Source: Marinobacterium profundum (GTDB lineage: Bacteria; Pseudomonadota; Gammaproteobacteria; Pseudomonadales; Balneatricaceae). Taken from it: a stretch of 64,000 nucleotides of DNA. This document shows positions 60,891 through 64,000 of this stretch, piece by piece (the first letter of the stretch is position 1; each line of letters starts with the position of its first letter). The notes beneath the pieces were generated by a model. That model was not told the DNA's origin, did no database searches, and was given only the letters and a program-made list of their open reading frames with translations. Where the stretch lies: the NCBI RefSeq assembly GCF_001528745.1, contig NZ_BCNS01000018.1:91735-155734 (forward strand). The letters run 5' to 3'. A program made the translations under genes and the position numbers.

Positions 60891-61894
60891 GAGCTGGCTC
60901 CTGCAGTCGAGGCGTTAGCCTGCTCCAGTTCATAGCGCTCGTAGGCGCGCACTATGTGCTGCACCAGCGGATGACGCACTACATCCTTGGCCGAAAAGTG
61001 GGTAAAGCCAATCTCGTCGACATCGCCCAGCACTTCCATGGCGTGCCTGAGGCCTGACTGGACGTGCTTGGGCAGGTCGACCTGAGTGATGTCGCCGGTA
61101 ATCACGGCGGTGGAGCCAAAGCCGATACGGGTGAGGAACATTTTCATCTGCTCGCGGGTCGTGTTCTGGCTTTCATCCAGAATCACAAAAGAGCCGTTGA
61201 GTGTGCGACCGCGCATATAGGCCAGCGGTGCCACTTCGATGATGTTGCGCTCGATCAGTTTGGTGACGCGCTCAAAGCCCAGCATTTCGTAGAGGGCGTC
61301 GTACAGTGGCCGCAGGTAAGGATCCACTTTCTGGGCCAGATCACCGGGCAGAAAACCGAGTTTTTCGCCCGCTTCCACGGCCGGGCGCACCAGCAGAATG
61401 CGGCTGACTTCTTCGCGTTCCAGTGCTTCCACTGCGCAAGCTACTGCCAGATAGGTCTTGCCGGTACCGGCGGGGCCTATGCCGAAATTGACGTCGCGGC
61501 TACGGATGGCGCGCACATACTGCTGCTGGTTTTCACCGCGCGGTCGTATATGGACTTTCTTGGTACGGATGCTGACGTCGCCGCCGACGCCGCCCTGATC
61601 GATGCGGTTCTGCAGCAGCTCGACACCGGATTGCTGTAACTGCAGGTGCACGGCTTCGGGCGTCAGCTGTACGCCGGCGCCAGCTTCCTTGTAGAGGTTC
61701 TGCAGCATTTCGGCGACAACGCGCACGATTTCCAGGTCGCCAATCAGCTGAAAGTGATTGCCGCGATTACGGATCTCAATATGCAGGCGTTGTTCGATCA
61801 GTTTGATGTGCTCATCGAGCTGGCCACACAGATTGGCCAAGTGTTCGATGTTATCGGGTTCTAGGGTCAGGCGTAGCGTTTGCGCTGTGTTCAA
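60887..61894 (-). CDS. ybeZ: PhoH-like ATPase YbeZ
   Basis: This 335-residue PhoH-family protein has a P-loop (GPAGTGKT, about 140-147) and an N-terminal nucleic-acid-binding-like region. It is thought to work with YbeY in RNA handling. The 4-bp overlap with ybeY supports coupled expression. Confidence 0.92.
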   Translation of the reverse strand: MNTAQTLRLTLEPDNIEHLANLCGQLDEHIKLIEQRLHIEIRNRGNHFQLIGDLEIVRVVAEMLQNLYKEAGAGVQLTPEAVHLQLQQSGVELLQNRIDQGGVGGDVSIRTKKVHIRPRGENQQQYVRAIRSRDVNFGIGPAGTGKTYLAVACAVEALEREEVSRILLVRPAVEAGEKLGFLPGDLAQKVDPYLRPLYDALYEMLGFERVTKLIERNIIEVAPLAYMRGRTLNGSFVILDESQNTTREQMKMFLTRIGFGSTAVITGDITQVDLPKHVQSGLRHAMEVLGDVDEIGFTHFSAKDVVRHPLVQHIVRAYERYELEQANASTAGASS

Positions 61895-61953
61895 TTTAGC
61901 TCCTAGTCGGTAATCGCAGGGGGAAAAGCACCCTGCGGTTACAGAGTTCGCGT

Positions 61954-63303
61954 TCAGTGCGTTTGATCAAGCTCCGAGCTGATCAGTTCCCCGCGAAGCG
62001 AGTTGGCGTATGCATCCAGTATCCGAATATCGGCAAAGTGGCCGATCAAGTCCGGATTGGTGGAGCGGAAGTTGACGACGCGGTTGTTCTCGGTACGCCC
62101 GGACAACTCACCCGGGTCTTTTCTGGAGTAACCGTTCACCAGAATGCGCTGCACCGTACCCACCATGCGGCGGCTGATCCCCATCGCCTGCTGGACGATG
62201 CGTTCCTGCAGAATTTTCAGGTGCATCTTTTTGGTGTCTTCCGATACGGTATCCGGCAGGTCGGCGGCTGGTGTGCCCGGGCGGCGGCTGTAGACGAAAC
62301 TGAAGGAATTATCGAAGCCGATGTCCTGAATCAGGTTCATGGTGGCCTCAAAATCCGCTTCGGTTTCGCCGGGGAAGCCGACGATGAAATCTGACGAGAA
62401 ACTGATCTCCGGGCGCAACTTGCGGATACGGCGCAGCTTGGATTTGTACTCCAGAGCGGTATGGCCGCGTTTCATGGCCATCAGTATGCGATCCGAGCCA
62501 CTTTGTACTGGCAGATGCAGATGGCTGACCAGTTCTGGCACATCGGCGTAGGCGTTGATCAGATTGTCGTTGAATTCCACCGGGTGGGAGGTGGTAAAGC
62601 GAATGCGATCGAGGCCCTCTATGGCGGCCACCCGGCGGATTAGCTCGGCCAGGTCCGCACTGTCGCCATCGGCTGTGTCACCGCGATAGGCATTGACGTT
62701 CTGCCCCAGCAGATTCACTTCACGCACGCCCTGTTCGGCAAGCTCCTGGCATTCTGCCAGTACGCTGTCCAGTGGGCGGCTGACTTCCTCACCGCGGGTA
62801 TAGGGCACCACGCAGAAGGTGCAGTACTTGCTGCAGCCTTCCATCACAGATACAAAGGCTTCGGCACCCTCGACCTTGGGAGCGGGCAGGTGATCGAACT
62901 TTTCGATTTCCGGGAAGCTGACATCCACCACGCCTTTCTGGCCCTGGTGGGTCAGATCAATCATTTCCGGCAAGCGGTGCAGGGTTTGCGGACCAAAAAT
63001 CATGTCCACGTAGGGCGCGCGTTTATAGATGGCTTCGCCTTCCTGACTGGCGACGCAGCCGCCTACACCTATCACCAGATCGGGGTTGCGATCCTTGAGC
63101 TTGCGCCAGCGGCCGAGCTGATGAAACACCTTCTCCTGGGCTTTTTCACGTATAGAACAGGTGTTGAGCAGCAGCACATCCGCATCTTCCGGGTTGTCTG
63201 TCAGCTCCAGCGCATGGCTCTCACCCAGCAGATCCGCCATACGAGACGAATCGTACTCGTTCATCTGGCAGCCATGGGTTTTGATAAATAGCTTCTTCGC
63301 CAT
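61954..63303 (-). CDS. miaB: tRNA-2-methylthio-N6-isopentenyladenosine synthase
   Basis: MiaB adds the methylthio group to i6A37 of tRNA. The 449-residue protein has the N-terminal cluster cysteines (C12, C49, C83), the radical SAM motif CSKYCTFC (C157, C161, C164) and a C-terminal TRAM domain. It begins the miaB-ybeZ-ybeY-corC-lnt run. Confidence 0.96.
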   Translation of the reverse strand: MAKKLFIKTHGCQMNEYDSSRMADLLGESHALELTDNPEDADVLLLNTCSIREKAQEKVFHQLGRWRKLKDRNPDLVIGVGGCVASQEGEAIYKRAPYVDMIFGPQTLHRLPEMIDLTHQGQKGVVDVSFPEIEKFDHLPAPKVEGAEAFVSVMEGCSKYCTFCVVPYTRGEEVSRPLDSVLAECQELAEQGVREVNLLGQNVNAYRGDTADGDSADLAELIRRVAAIEGLDRIRFTTSHPVEFNDNLINAYADVPELVSHLHLPVQSGSDRILMAMKRGHTALEYKSKLRRIRKLRPEISFSSDFIVGFPGETEADFEATMNLIQDIGFDNSFSFVYSRRPGTPAADLPDTVSEDTKKMHLKILQERIVQQAMGISRRMVGTVQRILVNGYSRKDPGELSGRTENNRVVNFRSTNPDLIGHFADIRILDAYANSLRGELISSELDQTH

Positions 63304-63399
63304 TTCTCACCTGTATTGATTAAACGGGTTGCTCTGGGGGACCGCGTTTGCCTGTCGCTTTACACGACAGTGCCACATCGGCTCCCGAAAGGACCGGGC

Positions 63400-63405
63400 A
63401 TTATA
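63400..63405 (-). promoter_or_regulatory. Probable -10 box of miaB
   Basis: The minus strand reads TATAAT about 97 bp before the miaB start. The -35 region (TAGGCA) is weak. The same 199-bp gap holds a 6-bp GGCTGC/GCAGCC hairpin. Confidence 0.35.
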
Positions 63406-63502
63406 CTGAAAGCGAGCGGGGCTGCCTAGATTTTGAGCAGCCTTGTATCGCGCGATTTCGCCCTCATTATAAGGCGTAATACAGTTAGCAGCAGTACAGA
63501 CA

Positions 63503-63829
63503 ATGACCAGTGATGAGCGAATGTATCGGGTGCAATTTATTAATCAGGATCAGGTGTACGAGCTTTATGCGCGCCATGTGTTCCAGAGCGAGATGTGGGG
63601 CTTTATCGAAATCGAAGACTTTGTCTTTGGCAGTCGTTCCGAGCTGCTGGTGGACCCTGGCGAGGAAAAACTGAAAAAGCAGTTCGGGGATGTGAAACGG
63701 TCCTATATACCGATGCAGGCTATTATCCGTATCGACGAAGTCCGCCAGCAAGGGGTTCCCAAGATCAGCGAAGCGCGTGGCAGCGTCACGGCCTTCCCGT
63801 TGTCAGTACCGCCGCGGCGGGATCGCTAG
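63503..63829 (+). CDS. DUF1820 family protein
   Basis: This 108-residue protein has the DUF1820 signature MYRVQFINQDQVYELYARHV and WGFIEIEDFVFG. The function is unknown. Two starts are possible: ATG at 63503 or ATG at 63521 (residue 7), the latter matching the shorter Pseudomonas form. Its stop codon touches a MITE-like element. Confidence 0.8.
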   Translation: MTSDERMYRVQFINQDQVYELYARHVFQSEMWGFIEIEDFVFGSRSELLVDPGEEKLKKQFGDVKRSYIPMQAIIRIDEVRQQGVPKISEARGSVTAFPLSVPPRRDR

Positions 63830-63986
63830 TGTAGTGTTTCACGCTACATGAAGCTTATAACGGCCCCTTTTTCCGCCATCCTGCGTTGTTCGTTGTCGCC
63901 GTAGCCCCACTATGACTCCGCCTCACGCCTTGGCTGGCGAAAAAATGAGCGCGTTCTAAAGCGCCACCAAGAGTGCAACACTACAC
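63829..63986. mobile_element. MITE-like element with long imperfect terminal inverted repeats
   Basis: The ends GTGTAGTGTTTCACGCT (63829-63845) and AGAGTGCAACACTACAC (63970-63986) are inverted repeats matching at 15 of 17 positions. Weaker complementarity continues inward for about 55 bp (TTTTT-CGCCA-CC is common to both arms). No ORF is present. A second copy in this window was not seen. Confidence 0.55.
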
Positions 63987-64000
63987 CCAGTCACTTAAAA

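Overview
The window is a dense, GC-rich bacterial chromosome segment carrying housekeeping genes in operons. It has no rRNA, tRNA, phage or CRISPR. Gene content and order fit a marine gammaproteobacterium near Pseudomonas/Oceanospirillales, perhaps a Marinobacterium-like organism. That placement is inferred from remembered synteny (ffh-rpsP-rimM-trmD-rplS, xerD-dsbC-hom-thrC-recJ, nudF-cpdA-yqiA-parE-parC, proA-nadD-rsfS-rlmH-mrdA-rodA-mltB-rlpA-dacC-lipB-lipA, holA-lptE-leuS, lnt-corC-ybeY-ybeZ-miaB); no database was searched.

Layout. 1-4.4 kb: two-subunit pyruvate carboxylase (pycB cut by the window edge, pycA) divergent from a LysR regulator. 4.4-8.6 kb: two Nudix hydrolases, two small conserved proteins, a CorB-type transporter and a CcsA-like membrane protein. 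8.7-12.3 kb: SRP protein and the rpsP-rimM-trmD-rplS ribosome/tRNA operon with a clear terminator. 12.4-21.4 kb: an unrecognised membrane-anchored protein, xerD, dsbC, hom-thrC, a YdcF-like protein, recJ and a 60-residue protein. 21.7-26.3 kb: two adjacent cyclic-di-GMP proteins between conserved blocks. 26.4-33.2 kb: nudF to parC. 33.3-35 kb: a membrane protein with a very acidic linker. 35.2-47.3 kb: a long co-directional run for proline, NAD, ribosome silencing, rod-shape peptidoglycan synthesis and lipoate. 47.4-49.7 kb: two transglutaminase-fold proteins and a VOC protein. 49.7-50.2 kb: a gene-free AT-rich gap with a DnaA-box cluster. 50.2-54.3 kb: holA, lptE, leuS. 54.8-57.5 kb: ybeL, a GS-like amidoligase, a class I glutamine-amidotransferase-like peptidase and a YqaA-type membrane protein. 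57.5-63.3 kb: a carboxymuconolactone-decarboxylase-like gene with a decayed duplicate of its 3' end, then lnt, corC, ybeY, ybeZ, miaB. 63.5-64 kb: a DUF1820 gene followed directly by a MITE-like inverted-repeat element.

The most unusual items are the amidoligase/peptidase operon, the orphan transglutaminase pair, the DnaA-box cluster away from dnaA, a possible attenuator before leuS, two local duplications of gene 3' ends (mrdA tail; CMD-family gene), and the MITE-like element.
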